Below are positions 51,236 to 60,250 of a stretch of 64,000 nt of DNA, in pieces; within the stretch, counting starts at the first letter, position 1, and the number at the start of each line of letters is the position of its first letter. Position numbers and translations under genes: made by a program. This DNA comes from Streptomyces fumigatiscleroticus (GTDB taxonomy: Bacteria; Actinomycetota; Actinomycetes; Streptomycetales; Streptomycetaceae). Location: NCBI RefSeq assembly GCF_014647975.1, contig NZ_BMQF01000013.1, forward strand, positions 117,297-181,296, read 5' to 3'. The notes beneath the pieces were generated by a model, which did no database searches, was not told where the DNA came from, and saw nothing but the letters and a program-made list of their open reading frames with translations.

Positions 51236-54200
51236 GTGCGAGGACAGCGGCAGGCGGACGACCGTCACGGCAGCACCCAGGAACGGGCATCGCGGATACC
51301 GCGCGCCTCCCGTTCGGGCGGCCCGAACAGCGGTGCCTCTCCCCTGCTCGGGCTCCAGCAGGCCGCGGGCAACGCGGCGACCTCCCACGCCGTGCGCTCC
51401 GCCCGGGGCCGGGGTCCGGCCGGGCTGCCGCCCGTGGCGGAGGTCGAGGACAGCGCCGACGCCCTGGAGCTGCCCCCGTACCTGAGGGACATGGAGGCGG
51501 CCGGTCTCTCCACGGCGTACGGGCTGACCGGCCACGAGTTCGTCACCACCACCCTGGTCACCGTCGTCGGCCGCCGGGACGGCGCGGTCGCCGAGATCGC
51601 CGCCGAGCTCGCCGGCCGCCCCGAGTCCTTCTACGGCCGGGGCCGGGCCTTCACCGTCGCCGGGCCACGGGGCAAGGACGTCTACGACGTCACGGTCACC
51701 GTCTCCCCGGCCGACGGCGACCGCCCCGCCACCTTCACCCCCGCCGCCCTGGCCGAGGACAAGGAGGGCGCGGCCACCAAGGTGGACGTGCAGCACAACA
51801 CCTCCGCCACCGCCGCCCACTCCGCCGGCTCGTCCGCGTCCAAGGGCGCCAACTTCACCGCGTTCGGCCTGGCCCCGGTCGTGCCCGGCGTCTGGCTGGG
51901 CGGCGCGGTCACCGCCAACGCGCAGCCGTGGCAGTCCTCCCGCGACTCCCGCGGCCAGCGCAACGTGGCCGAGCCGCGTGTGCTCCGCAGCGACAAGGGC
52001 TCCGTCGAAGTGCCGCGCAAGGTGCGCTACGGCGTCCGGATCAAGAAGGACGGCGAGCAGACCGCCCAGACCTTCACCGGGTCCGGCACCCTCGTCCAGC
52101 GCGTGCCGACCGAGCATCTGGTGCCGATCAGCGGCGGTGCCCTGGCCCCGCAGCGCCGGGTCTCCGCCGACACCGCCCGCCGGGTCTCGCTCGCCGACTC
52201 CATGGCCCCGGTCGCCGTCTCCGACACCGCCGCCCCGCACCAGGGCGCGGGCGGGCTCTTCGACGCGGTCAGCTCGGTGCTGTCCCCGTCCCTGACCTCG
52301 CCCGGCGCCCCCGGCCGGGCCCGGCTGTACGAGGCCACGTCGACCGCGACGGTGCTGGAGGACATGCCCCGGCTGCTCCGCGACGGCGTGGTCGGCGAGG
52401 ATCTGACCAGCAAGGACGGCAGCGTCACCGGCACCTACCGGATGCGCGCCGCGATCACCCACCTCGCCCCCGGCTGGGGCACCGGCAAGACCCAGCTGCG
52501 CACCCACCAGCAGACCCAGCACTCGGTGACCGACAGCGCGGGCAAGGGCCGCGGCGGCGCCTTCGGCGTGGGCCCGGCGGCCGGGTTCGGCGTGCTGGGC
52601 AACGCGGCGGCCGTGCGCGGCACGGTGATGCCGGTCGCGGGTGCGCGCAAGGCGAAGTTCACCGTGGCCGAGCAGACCGTCTCCAGCCGGCAGGGCGCGG
52701 AGGTCCGCGGCGACAAGGTGCTCTACCTGGGCACCGTGCTGTTCACCGTGGAGGGTACGGGCCCCCGCTCACCGCTGGTCCCGGTCGGCCGTACCGCGCA
52801 CCACTCGATGCGGGTGTGGATCAGCCTGCGCGCCGACGAGGCGCAGGCGCTGGGGCTGCCGCTGCCGGAGGGCATGACCGCCGGGGACTTCATCAGCCGG
52901 CCGCTGAAGGAGGGTGCCAAGAAGCCGGGCCGGGCCGTCGCGCAGGGCGAGCCGGGCAGCTCCACCGGGCCGGGCACGGTCGAGGGCGACGGGGAGCAGG
53001 CACCGGAGCACGTCGTACGGCATCTGCCGTTCGGCGCCATGGGCTCCAGCGTGGCGATCAGCCAGCTCGACACCGGGCCCATGATGCGGGCCGTCCACCG
53101 GATGTTCGCCACCGACCCCCGGCTGGCCGGCTATCTGCCCGCCTTCGGCGCCGAGCGGCAGCCGGAGCGGCTGAGCCCGGAGGACGCCGAGGTCCAGCGG
53201 CGCAACTACCGGGAGCTGGTCACCGTGCTGTCGGAGACCAATCTGCGGGTCAACAAGGACCAGTTGCTGTCCACCGGCGTCCGGGTGCGGCTGCGCCGCA
53301 AGTCCCGCTTCCACGCGCACGACGTGCAGCTGCTGGTCACCGGCTCGCTGCGGGAGACCGGCTATCTCGGCGACACCAAGGACTGGCTGGTGCGCAGCCA
53401 CTCCGGGGTCACCAGCAACCTCCAGAGCGGCCGGTCGAGCTCGCGCACCATCGGCGGGATGGCGCTCGGCCAGTTCCGGCTGATCCCCGGCGCCCTGACC
53501 ATGTCGGCGCGGGCCGAGAAGAGCCGTACGACGACCCGGCGCGGACAGGCCGGTCCCACCCTGCGCACGGACGTCCTCACCAACGGCTCCGAAGAGGCCG
53601 GCGCGTTCGGCGGGGCGCTGGCCCTGAGCGTCGACGTCACCATGACCACCCGGCAGCGCAAGGCGGCCCGCGCGCTCACCCCGGGCTCGCCGGGCCGGGA
53701 CGTGCCCGAGCCCGAACTGCTCGCGGGCATGACCCTGCCGGAGCAGGAGGTGCGCCTGCTCACGCCGACCGCGTTCACCCTGGACGACGAGGCCAGGGAC
53801 CGGCTGACCGCCGCCACGGAGCGGCGTGTCTCGGCACCGGCGCCGATCCCGCGGGACTTCGCGGCCCAGGGCATCGGCGACCTGGCCGGGCTGACCGCAC
53901 GGCAGATGGGCGGCAAGGGGGTGCGGGACTGGACGCTGGTGGAGACGGTCGGCGACGCCCAGCCGGTCCGCGACCTCGCCTTCGAGCTGCTGGCCAAGGC
54001 CGCCGCCCGGAACAGGGCGGCGCGCGAGGACCGGGCCCTGGAGACGGAGGGCCTGGCGCCGCGGCTGGCGGTCGAGGACCGGTTCGGTCCGCAGGCGGTC
54101 ACCGCCGCGCTGCGGCAGGGCGTCTCCGCCGGCTGGGTGGTGAAGAACCTGCGCTTCCCGCGGCGGCTGGCCGAGCTGAACGGAGCGGTGGGCACCCGGT

Positions 54201-56395
54201 TCGCGCTCACCAATCCGCAGATCGTGCACCAGGGGACGGGCGCGGGCACCGAGACCTTCGTCCTGGGCGGCCACCAGGTCACCGGGCAGGAGGGCAAGAG
54301 CGGCGGCACGGCGGCGCAGGGCGGCTTCACGGGGTCGGAGAACGGCAGCGAATGGCGCCTGGGGCAGGGCGTCTCGGCCGGCCGCGCCCTCGGCTCCGGC
54401 ACCTCCGAGGCGGTCACCCTGGCCGGCACGGTCGAGCGCAACGCCCACACGCCCCGCAAGAGCCCGCTCTATCTGGTCCAGTGCGACCTGGTGCTGCGCA
54501 TGGTGGCCGAGGTGGGGGTGACGGGCGGCGGCCCGTACACGGCGCGGGGCGGGCGTACGGTGCCCGCGGCGGCGGCCGTGTGGATGACGGCGAGCCAGCT
54601 GCGGGCGGCGGGGCTGCGGGTGCCGGGCGGGAGCGCCGGCTCCGCCCCGGACACGGACACCACGGCACAGGATGCGAAGGGCAAGGGCAAGGGCAAGGGC
54701 AAGGAGAGGGCCACGGACGCGGCGGCGGCCGACGGGTCCGGCGCCCGCGGCGGTGCCCCGTCGAACGCGCCGCTGGTGCCGGTCTCACCGGTGCCCGCCC
54801 TCGCCGCCACGGCGCCGCTCGGCTTCGGCATGATCGAGGACCTGCCCGACTTCGTGCCGCTGCTGGAGCAGCTGCGCGGCCGGCTGGCCGAGCGCGACGC
54901 CTCCCTGCCCGACACCCTGCTGCCGCGCACCCAGCTGAAGGACCGCAACGACAACGTGCAGCGGCTGCTGCGCGTCCTGGACCGGGACGGCTCGGCGGGC
55001 CTGCTGTCCGGTGCCATGGACGGCGGGGTGGCGGTGGACCTGTTCGACGGGCGCAGAAGGCCGTACCGGGCGCTGTTCCGGATCCAGCGGACCGGGCCCG
55101 GCACCTACGTGGAGACCGCCTCCGACGGGCGGGACATGGAGTACATCACCTCCGCCGCCGCCCAGCGGACGAGTGCCCGCGAGGAGAGCGACACACGGGG
55201 CGTGGAGGGCGTGTTCGCCGGGGCGGGCAAGCCCGACGGCGGCGCCGGGCAGCTGAAGAGCGTCGGCGGCACCGCCGGCCTCGGCCTCGGCTGGAGCGAC
55301 TCGCGGCGCAGCGCGTCGGTCGGCCGCGCCCAGCTCGGCATCAAGACCGTCGCCGAGTCGTCCGCGAGGTCGGCGCGGATGAACGTGCCGATCCGGGCCA
55401 CGCTGGAGGTCTTTGACGGCGAACGCCGGGTGGCGCTGGCCGTGCTGCCGGGCAGGCCGCGGCTGATCCACCGGATCCTGGAACACGATCTCCGGGCGCT
55501 GGACCGGATCACGCCCGTACCGGCCGCCCAGGTCGGCCATCGGTCCCTGGGGCAGGAGGAGGCCGGCGCCGACCGGCTCGGCCCCTGGCACGCCGGTGGC
55601 GTACGGCTGCCCATGGAGGCACAGGTCAACGGGTTCCGGGGCACGCCCGAGGTGCAGCAGGCGGTGGACGACGCGGTACGGCGCGCGGGCGGCGGCGACC
55701 GGTTCCGCACCCAGGGCGAGGCGGCCTTCCACACCCTGCGCGAGGCGGTCTCCACCGAGTGGCTGATCGCGGCGCTGCCGCTGCTCACCTCGGCGGGCGT
55801 GGACCTGCCGCCGGTGCACGCCTCCGGCGCCACGGGCCAGGACCTGCACGCCTCGCTGCACGCCCGGCTGCGCGACGGCCGGGTGCTGGACGTGGGCGAC
55901 AAGATGACGTTCGAGACGGTGGCGCAGAGCGGTCTCGACGCGCCGCGCCCCACCGGTACGGACGGGGTCCGGGCCGACGAGCACGGCCGCACGGCGCGCG
56001 GCCTGTTCGGCGCGGGCGTGCTCAACGCGGACCAGTTCCGCATGAACCAGCTGCTCGGCACCGTGGACGGCTCGGGCAGCGCGACCGCGACGGCCGCGAA
56101 CGCCGCCGGTTCGATGCCGCTGCACAAGCCCAAGTCCGAGTCGGTGCTGATGCAGTTCACGCTGGACGTACGGGTGGTGGCCCGGGTGGCCGACCGGGTG
56201 CGGTCCGGCCGGCGCTCCACGGCGGTGCGGGAGCTGACGCTGCCGGCACCGGTGGTGATCCGCATGCCCGCCCCCGCCGTCCGCCGGATGCTGGCCGACC
56301 CCACCAACCACGGGCGGCTCCAGGACCCGGACGACCGGCTGGGCCTGCGCGCCAAGGCAGCGGCGGCGGCCGCCGCACCGGCGGGCTCCGGCTGA
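51236..56395 (+). CDS. Giant protein with LQQAAGNAA leader and six tandem ~280-residue units; candidate CIS cargo or accessory protein
   Basis: I do not recognise this 1719-residue protein. It has no signal peptide or membrane helix and only one Cys. GTG at 51236 fits a leaderless start (TACGCT 7-8 nt before). Residues 36-52 read LLGLQQAAGNAATSHAV, a motif I associate with the N-termini of actinobacterial proteins linked to contractile injection systems. Behind it are six degenerate units with anchor helices at about residues 116, 373, 658, 954, 1240 and 1508. Each unit runs helix, short beta region, Gly/Ser-rich strands (such as GGAFGVGPAAGFGVLG), then hydrophobic strands (LVQCDLVLRMVAEV, VLMQFTLDVRVVARV). 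A (KG)n linker lies near 1148. CIS genes start 3.9 kb downstream. Confidence 0.9.
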   Translation: MRGQRQADDRHGSTQERASRIPRASRSGGPNSGASPLLGLQQAAGNAATSHAVRSARGRGPAGLPPVAEVEDSADALELPPYLRDMEAAGLSTAYGLTGHEFVTTTLVTVVGRRDGAVAEIAAELAGRPESFYGRGRAFTVAGPRGKDVYDVTVTVSPADGDRPATFTPAALAEDKEGAATKVDVQHNTSATAAHSAGSSASKGANFTAFGLAPVVPGVWLGGAVTANAQPWQSSRDSRGQRNVAEPRVLRSDKGSVEVPRKVRYGVRIKKDGEQTAQTFTGSGTLVQRVPTEHLVPISGGALAPQRRVSADTARRVSLADSMAPVAVSDTAAPHQGAGGLFDAVSSVLSPSLTSPGAPGRARLYEATSTATVLEDMPRLLRDGVVGEDLTSKDGSVTGTYRMRAAITHLAPGWGTGKTQLRTHQQTQHSVTDSAGKGRGGAFGVGPAAGFGVLGNAAAVRGTVMPVAGARKAKFTVAEQTVSSRQGAEVRGDKVLYLGTVLFTVEGTGPRSPLVPVGRTAHHSMRVWISLRADEAQALGLPLPEGMTAGDFISRPLKEGAKKPGRAVAQGEPGSSTGPGTVEGDGEQAPEHVVRHLPFGAMGSSVAISQLDTGPMMRAVHRMFATDPRLAGYLPAFGAERQPERLSPEDAEVQRRNYRELVTVLSETNLRVNKDQLLSTGVRVRLRRKSRFHAHDVQLLVTGSLRETGYLGDTKDWLVRSHSGVTSNLQSGRSSSRTIGGMALGQFRLIPGALTMSARAEKSRTTTRRGQAGPTLRTDVLTNGSEEAGAFGGALALSVDVTMTTRQRKAARALTPGSPGRDVPEPELLAGMTLPEQEVRLLTPTAFTLDDEARDRLTAATERRVSAPAPIPRDFAAQGIGDLAGLTARQMGGKGVRDWTLVETVGDAQPVRDLAFELLAKAAARNRAAREDRALETEGLAPRLAVEDRFGPQAVTAALRQGVSAGWVVKNLRFPRRLAELNGAVGTRFALTNPQIVHQGTGAGTETFVLGGHQVTGQEGKSGGTAAQGGFTGSENGSEWRLGQGVSAGRALGSGTSEAVTLAGTVERNAHTPRKSPLYLVQCDLVLRMVAEVGVTGGGPYTARGGRTVPAAAAVWMTASQLRAAGLRVPGGSAGSAPDTDTTAQDAKGKGKGKGKERATDAAAADGSGARGGAPSNAPLVPVSPVPALAATAPLGFGMIEDLPDFVPLLEQLRGRLAERDASLPDTLLPRTQLKDRNDNVQRLLRVLDRDGSAGLLSGAMDGGVAVDLFDGRRRPYRALFRIQRTGPGTYVETASDGRDMEYITSAAAQRTSAREESDTRGVEGVFAGAGKPDGGAGQLKSVGGTAGLGLGWSDSRRSASVGRAQLGIKTVAESSARSARMNVPIRATLEVFDGERRVALAVLPGRPRLIHRILEHDLRALDRITPVPAAQVGHRSLGQEEAGADRLGPWHAGGVRLPMEAQVNGFRGTPEVQQAVDDAVRRAGGGDRFRTQGEAAFHTLREAVSTEWLIAALPLLTSAGVDLPPVHASGATGQDLHASLHARLRDGRVLDVGDKMTFETVAQSGLDAPRPTGTDGVRADEHGRTARGLFGAGVLNADQFRMNQLLGTVDGSGSATATAANAAGSMPLHKPKSESVLMQFTLDVRVVARVADRVRSGRRSTAVRELTLPAPVVIRMPAPAVRRMLADPTNHGRLQDPDDRLGLRAKAAAAAAAPAGSG
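54677..54700 (+). repeat. Hexanucleotide AAGGGC x 4 inside the giant gene
   Basis: Four exact copies of AAGGGC, in frame as Lys-Gly, encode a flexible basic linker between units 4 and 5. Slippage would change length by two residues without a frameshift. Confidence 0.9.
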
Positions 56396-56420
56396 GCCGC
56401 GCGACCGAGCCGCTCAGCCG
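56389..56420. terminator. Inverted repeat spanning the stop codons of the giant gene and the LuxR gene
   Basis: CGGCTGAGC (56389-56397) and GCTCAGCCG (56412-56420) are perfect 9-bp arms; TGA of the rightward gene and TGA of the leftward gene lie in them. Probable bidirectional terminator, though the stem is short. Confidence 0.55.
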
Positions 56421-59158
56421 TCCGCCGCCACCCCCAGCGCCTGGCGCAGCTCGCCCCGGCGCCGTATGCCGAGCTTGCGGTAGGTGCTGGTCAGATGGGT
56501 CTCCACGGTGCGGCGGGCGACATGCAGCAGGTCGGCGATCTCCACGTTCGTCCGGCCGTCGGCGGCGAGTTCGGCGATCCGCCGCTCGCTGCCGGTGAGG
56601 GCGTCGGAGCCGGTGAGCGCGGCGGCGGCCCGGCGGGCGCCGCCCGCGCGCAGCGCCTCCTCGGCCCGCTCCCGCAGCCGTACGGAACCGAGCCGCTCGG
56701 CCCGTTCGGCCGCCTCGCGCAGACAGTCCCGCCCCCGGGCCCGCTCCCCCGCGCCGGTCAGCAGCCGGCCCTGCGCGAGCAGCGCGGACACCAGTTCCGT
56801 ACCGGCCGGCGACTCCCGCAGGACGTCCACCGCCTCCTGGGCCAGCTCCCGTCCGCGCCGCCCGCCGGTCGCCCGGCCCAGCACGCGCAGCGCCCGCCCC
56901 ACCGTGCGCGGCGTGTTCCACACCCGGGCCAGCCGCAGTTCCTCCTCCGCCAGCGCGAGCGCCTCCCGGGGTTCGCCCAGCGCCAGCCGGCACAGCGCCG
57001 CCGCCGACCGCCACGGGGTGACGACCGGGCTGACCACGGACCGGGCCGACTGGCGCCGGCCGCACTCCAGGAAGTCGTGCAGGGCGCCGTTGATGTCGCC
57101 CTCGGCGGACCGCAGCCGACCCCGCGCGTACAGGAAGCGGTTGACCTCCCAGGAGTCCGGTGCCCGGCGCAGGTCGAAGGCGTCCGCGAGCCGCCGTGCC
57201 TCCTCGGTGCGGCCGGTCTCCAGCAGCGCGGTCACCGCGTGCGCGTCGGCGTTGGACGGCCCGGTGCCGTGGTCCTGGACGGCCCGCGCGGCGTGGTCGG
57301 CGAGCAGCACGCCGTACTCCCCGCGGGCGGCGGCGATGTCCGCCCGGGTGTCCAGCAGGGCCTGCTCCATCGGGTGCAGCAGCGACGGGCCCTGCCCGGC
57401 CAGACCGCGCTCCACCAGCCGTTCGGCGTCGTCGAGTTCGTCGGCCCACTGGGCGACGGCGGCGGCCGTACCCAGCAGGAAGGGCTCGGCCAGCGGGTCG
57501 GCGGGCTGGGTCAGCAGCGCCCGCAGCCGGGTCATCGCCTCCTCGGCGGAGCAGGTGCCGGCGGTGGCGGCGTACCGCACGAGCAGGGCCTGGCCGGTGG
57601 TGCCGGCCGACTCCGGGGAGCGGGCGGCGGTGTCGCTCAGCCGGCGGTAGGTGTCCTGCCGTACCGCCCCGTCGCGGTCGGACAGCAGCGTGGAGGCGGT
57701 CTGCGCGGTACGGGCCAGCTCGGGGTGGCCGGCCAGCCGGTCCTCGAGCCGGCGCAGCACGTCCACGGCCGCCCGCACCTCGCCGCGGCCCGCGAGCGCC
57801 GTGCCCAGCGCGATCGCCGTGCGCACCAGGTCCTGGGGCGGGGCCGGCAGGCGCAGCGCCTCGGCCAGGCGGGGGATGCCGGGGGCGTCGGTGACGGTGT
57901 ACTCCAGGGAGCCGAGTTCGGTCAGCAGCCGCTGTCTGAGGTGGTCGGACAGCGGCTCGTCCAGGGCGCGGCGCAGATAGCCGACGGCGTCGCCGGGCCG
58001 GGACTCGCGCACGGCGACGCCGACCGCGTCGCGCAGCACGCGCGGCGCCCAGGGCAGGCCGACGGGCCCGGTGCGCAGCAGCTGCCGGGCCACGGCCTCC
58101 ACGCGGTCGCCGCGGCGCAGCATGGCCTCCGCCGCCGCCCGGTGCGCCCGCTCCCGGCGCTCGGCCGGCCAGCCGGTGAGCACCGCGTCACGCAGCAGCG
58201 GATGCGCGTAGCGGGGACGTCCGCCGGCGTCGGGCCGGAGCAGTCCGAGCCGGGTCATCGCGGTGAGCCAGCCGGCCACCCGGGCGGGGTCGGCCCCGGC
58301 CGCCTCGGCGAGCAGGTCCGCCGGGTCGCCGGTGAGGTCGGCCGTCCAGGCCTGCTCCAGTGCCGCGAGCACCCGCGCCACTTCCGCGGTCGCGCTCCCG
58401 GCGCTCTCCAGCCACCAGGAGACGGCGGCCGGGTAGGCGCCCGGGTACAGCGCGGCGCAGCTGTCCGGCAGGGGGCCCGGCGGGGTGGAGCCGAGGTCCT
58501 CCAGCAGGGCGCGCAGCAGCAGCGGGCTGCCCGCGCCGGCCCGTGCGCAGTCCCGCGTCCACTCCTGGCCGGCCCGCGGGAAGGCAGCACGGATCAGCCC
58601 CGCCGACGCGGCGTCGGTGAGCGGGGCGAGGGTGTGGGTGCGGACCAGGGAGGGGGAGAGCGCGTGGGCCAGGCCCGCCGGCTGCGGGTCGATGTCGTAC
58701 TGGCTGCGTTCCGTTGCCACCAGCAGGACCTTTAATCGGTCGACGTGGCGGGCCGCCTCCACCAGCCAGCGGCGCGAGGCGCCGTCGGCCAGGTGGACGT
58801 CGTCCACGGCGACCATCAGCGGGCCCTCGGCGGCGTAGGAGCGCAGCAGCCGCCACAGCCGGGCGGCGCTGCCGCGGTCGTCGGCCGGCGGTGCCACGTC
58901 GGTGAAGTCCGGCACGGGGCCGAGCAGTTGCAGGACGGTGGAGAAGGGCACGTCGGTGTCCTCGGGGGAGCAGCGCACGCGCAGCACGCGCAGGCCGCGG
59001 GCGGCGGCCTGCTCGGCGCCGGCCTCCAGTACGGCGGTGCGGCCGGTGCCCGTGGCGCCGCGCAGCAGGACGAGTCGGCCGGTGCCGCCCAGGGTGCGCT
59101 CGACCTCGTGCGCGAGCAGCGCGTGTGCGTCGTCGCGTTCGCGCAGCGGTGCGGTCAT
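56414..59158 (-). CDS. LuxR family regulator with ATPase-like N-terminus (LAL type), TTA codon
   Basis: The 914-residue protein has an STAND-type ATPase N-terminus whose P-loop reads GATGTGRT (34-41), with Arg in place of the usual Lys. Walker B is LMVAVDDVH (114-122). TPR-like helices follow and a C-terminal LuxR helix-turn-helix lies at about 850-905 (NVEIADLLHVARRTVETHL). Leu142 is encoded by TTA (58733-58735), the codon read by the bldA tRNA, so its translation should wait for development. RBS GGAGG precedes ATG at 59158. It matches in position the LuxR gene at the edge of the S. coelicolor CIS cluster and is a likely activator of it. Confidence 0.93.
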   Translation of the reverse strand: MTAPLRERDDAHALLAHEVERTLGGTGRLVLLRGATGTGRTAVLEAGAEQAAARGLRVLRVRCSPEDTDVPFSTVLQLLGPVPDFTDVAPPADDRGSAARLWRLLRSYAAEGPLMVAVDDVHLADGASRRWLVEAARHVDRLKVLLVATERSQYDIDPQPAGLAHALSPSLVRTHTLAPLTDAASAGLIRAAFPRAGQEWTRDCARAGAGSPLLLRALLEDLGSTPPGPLPDSCAALYPGAYPAAVSWWLESAGSATAEVARVLAALEQAWTADLTGDPADLLAEAAGADPARVAGWLTAMTRLGLLRPDAGGRPRYAHPLLRDAVLTGWPAERRERAHRAAAEAMLRRGDRVEAVARQLLRTGPVGLPWAPRVLRDAVGVAVRESRPGDAVGYLRRALDEPLSDHLRQRLLTELGSLEYTVTDAPGIPRLAEALRLPAPPQDLVRTAIALGTALAGRGEVRAAVDVLRRLEDRLAGHPELARTAQTASTLLSDRDGAVRQDTYRRLSDTAARSPESAGTTGQALLVRYAATAGTCSAEEAMTRLRALLTQPADPLAEPFLLGTAAAVAQWADELDDAERLVERGLAGQGPSLLHPMEQALLDTRADIAAARGEYGVLLADHAARAVQDHGTGPSNADAHAVTALLETGRTEEARRLADAFDLRRAPDSWEVNRFLYARGRLRSAEGDINGALHDFLECGRRQSARSVVSPVVTPWRSAAALCRLALGEPREALALAEEELRLARVWNTPRTVGRALRVLGRATGGRRGRELAQEAVDVLRESPAGTELVSALLAQGRLLTGAGERARGRDCLREAAERAERLGSVRLRERAEEALRAGGARRAAAALTGSDALTGSERRIAELAADGRTNVEIADLLHVARRTVETHLTSTYRKLGIRRRGELRQALGVAADG

Positions 59159-59291
59159 CCCTGCCTCCTCGGGTGGTTCCGGGGCCCGTTGTGGCGAGGC
59201 TCACGGGAGGTGTCCCGAGGGCCTCCGCAGGGCCGCCCTTCTTCGCGCGGAACCCTGCTGACCTGCTGCTTCACGCCCAGGCCGCGGTCGT

Positions 59292-59343
59292 TCGTGGTGA
59301 CCGGCCGGTTTCGTCTCGTGGTGCGCCTCGTGGTGCTCCACGA
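59292..59343. promoter_or_regulatory. Three TCGTGGTG repeats, the last forming a palindrome
   Basis: TCGTGGTG starts at 59292, 59316 and 59328 (24 and 12 bases apart). The third continues as TCGTGG-TGCT-CCACGA (59328-59343), a perfect inverted repeat. It lies in the 278-bp divergent region between the two LuxR-type regulators and is a candidate operator for one of them. The rest of the gap shows no gene. Confidence 0.5.
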
Positions 59344-59436
59344 TTGCGCACGCCCCATCGGCCACAGGAGTGTGGAACACGCTCATCCGTCCCCGGTCCC
59401 TGCCGGGCGGCGGGCCCATGAACATGGGGGAAACGC

Positions 59437-60099
59437 TTGCTCACCTCACTCCGGACACCAGACGCCGGACCCTCCGGCACCGGGCGCCGGACACCCGTCT
59501 CCGTGGCCGCCGCGGATCCGATCTCCCGCGAGGGCGCCATCAGCCAGCTGCGCCGGCACCCGGAGATCGAACTCCGCGAGGAGACCGGCCCCGGAACGGT
59601 GGCCCTGCTGATCGAGGACGCCCTCGACGAGGCCGCGCTGACCCGGCTGCGCCGCATCGTGCGCACCGAGGGCGCGCGTGCCGTGCTCGTCGTGGGCACG
59701 ATCCGCGAGAACGAACTGCTCGATGTCATCGAATGCGGCGTCGGCGCCATCGTCTGGCGCCGCGAGGCCACCGCGCACCGGCTGGTGCAGGCGGTCCTGG
59801 CCGCCGCCCGCGGGGACGGCGACCTGCCCTCCGATCTGCTCGGCCGGCTCATCAGCCAGGTCGGCACGTTGCACCGGGGCGCCGCGGGCCGGCCCGGCGC
59901 ACCGTCACTGGGCCTCGCCGCCCGGGAGGTGGACGTGCTGCGGCTGGTGGCCGAGGGCCTGGACACCGGGGAGATCGCCAGCAAGCTGTCCTACTCCGAA
60001 CGCACCGTCAAGAACGTGATGCACGGACTCACCACGCGGCTTCATCTGCGCAACCGGGCGCATGCTGTGGCATATGCCCTCCGGGAAGGCTACATCTGA
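59437..60099 (+). CDS. NarL/LuxR-type response regulator with atypical receiver
   Basis: The 220-residue protein has a receiver-like N-terminal domain (VAAADPISREGAISQLRRHP, then VALLIEDALDE where the phospho-acceptor strand should be) and a LuxR helix-turn-helix at the C-terminus (LAAREVDVLRLVAEGLDTGEIASKLSYSERTVKNVM). The acceptor region lacks the usual D-x-x-M-P, so control may not be by phosphorylation. TTG at 59437 follows GGGGGA at 6 nt; GTG at 59503 is an alternative. It precedes the CIS cap and ATPase genes on the same strand. Confidence 0.85.
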   Translation: MLTSLRTPDAGPSGTGRRTPVSVAAADPISREGAISQLRRHPEIELREETGPGTVALLIEDALDEAALTRLRRIVRTEGARAVLVVGTIRENELLDVIECGVGAIVWRREATAHRLVQAVLAAARGDGDLPSDLLGRLISQVGTLHRGAAGRPGAPSLGLAAREVDVLRLVAEGLDTGEIASKLSYSERTVKNVMHGLTTRLHLRNRAHAVAYALREGYI

Positions 60100-60250
60100 C
60101 CGAACGGGCAATCGAAAGCGGACACGCGGGCAGCTCCGCCTGCCCCGGCGCCGACCCCGGCGCGCCTGCGACCCGGGCGGCGCGGGGGGCACGATCGAAC
60201 CCGGGCCCGCGACGAGCGGGCCGGCAGCACGGCACGGCGGGAGCGCGACG

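Noticed and set aside
54677..54700. CRISPR or other direct-repeat array
   Set aside because: Six-base coding microsatellite without spacers; no CRISPR array in the window.
51193..55416. A 1407-codon open frame overlapping the giant gene in another frame
   Set aside because: Product is almost only R, G, A and P; no start signal. The 51236-56395 frame has balanced composition and repeat structure.
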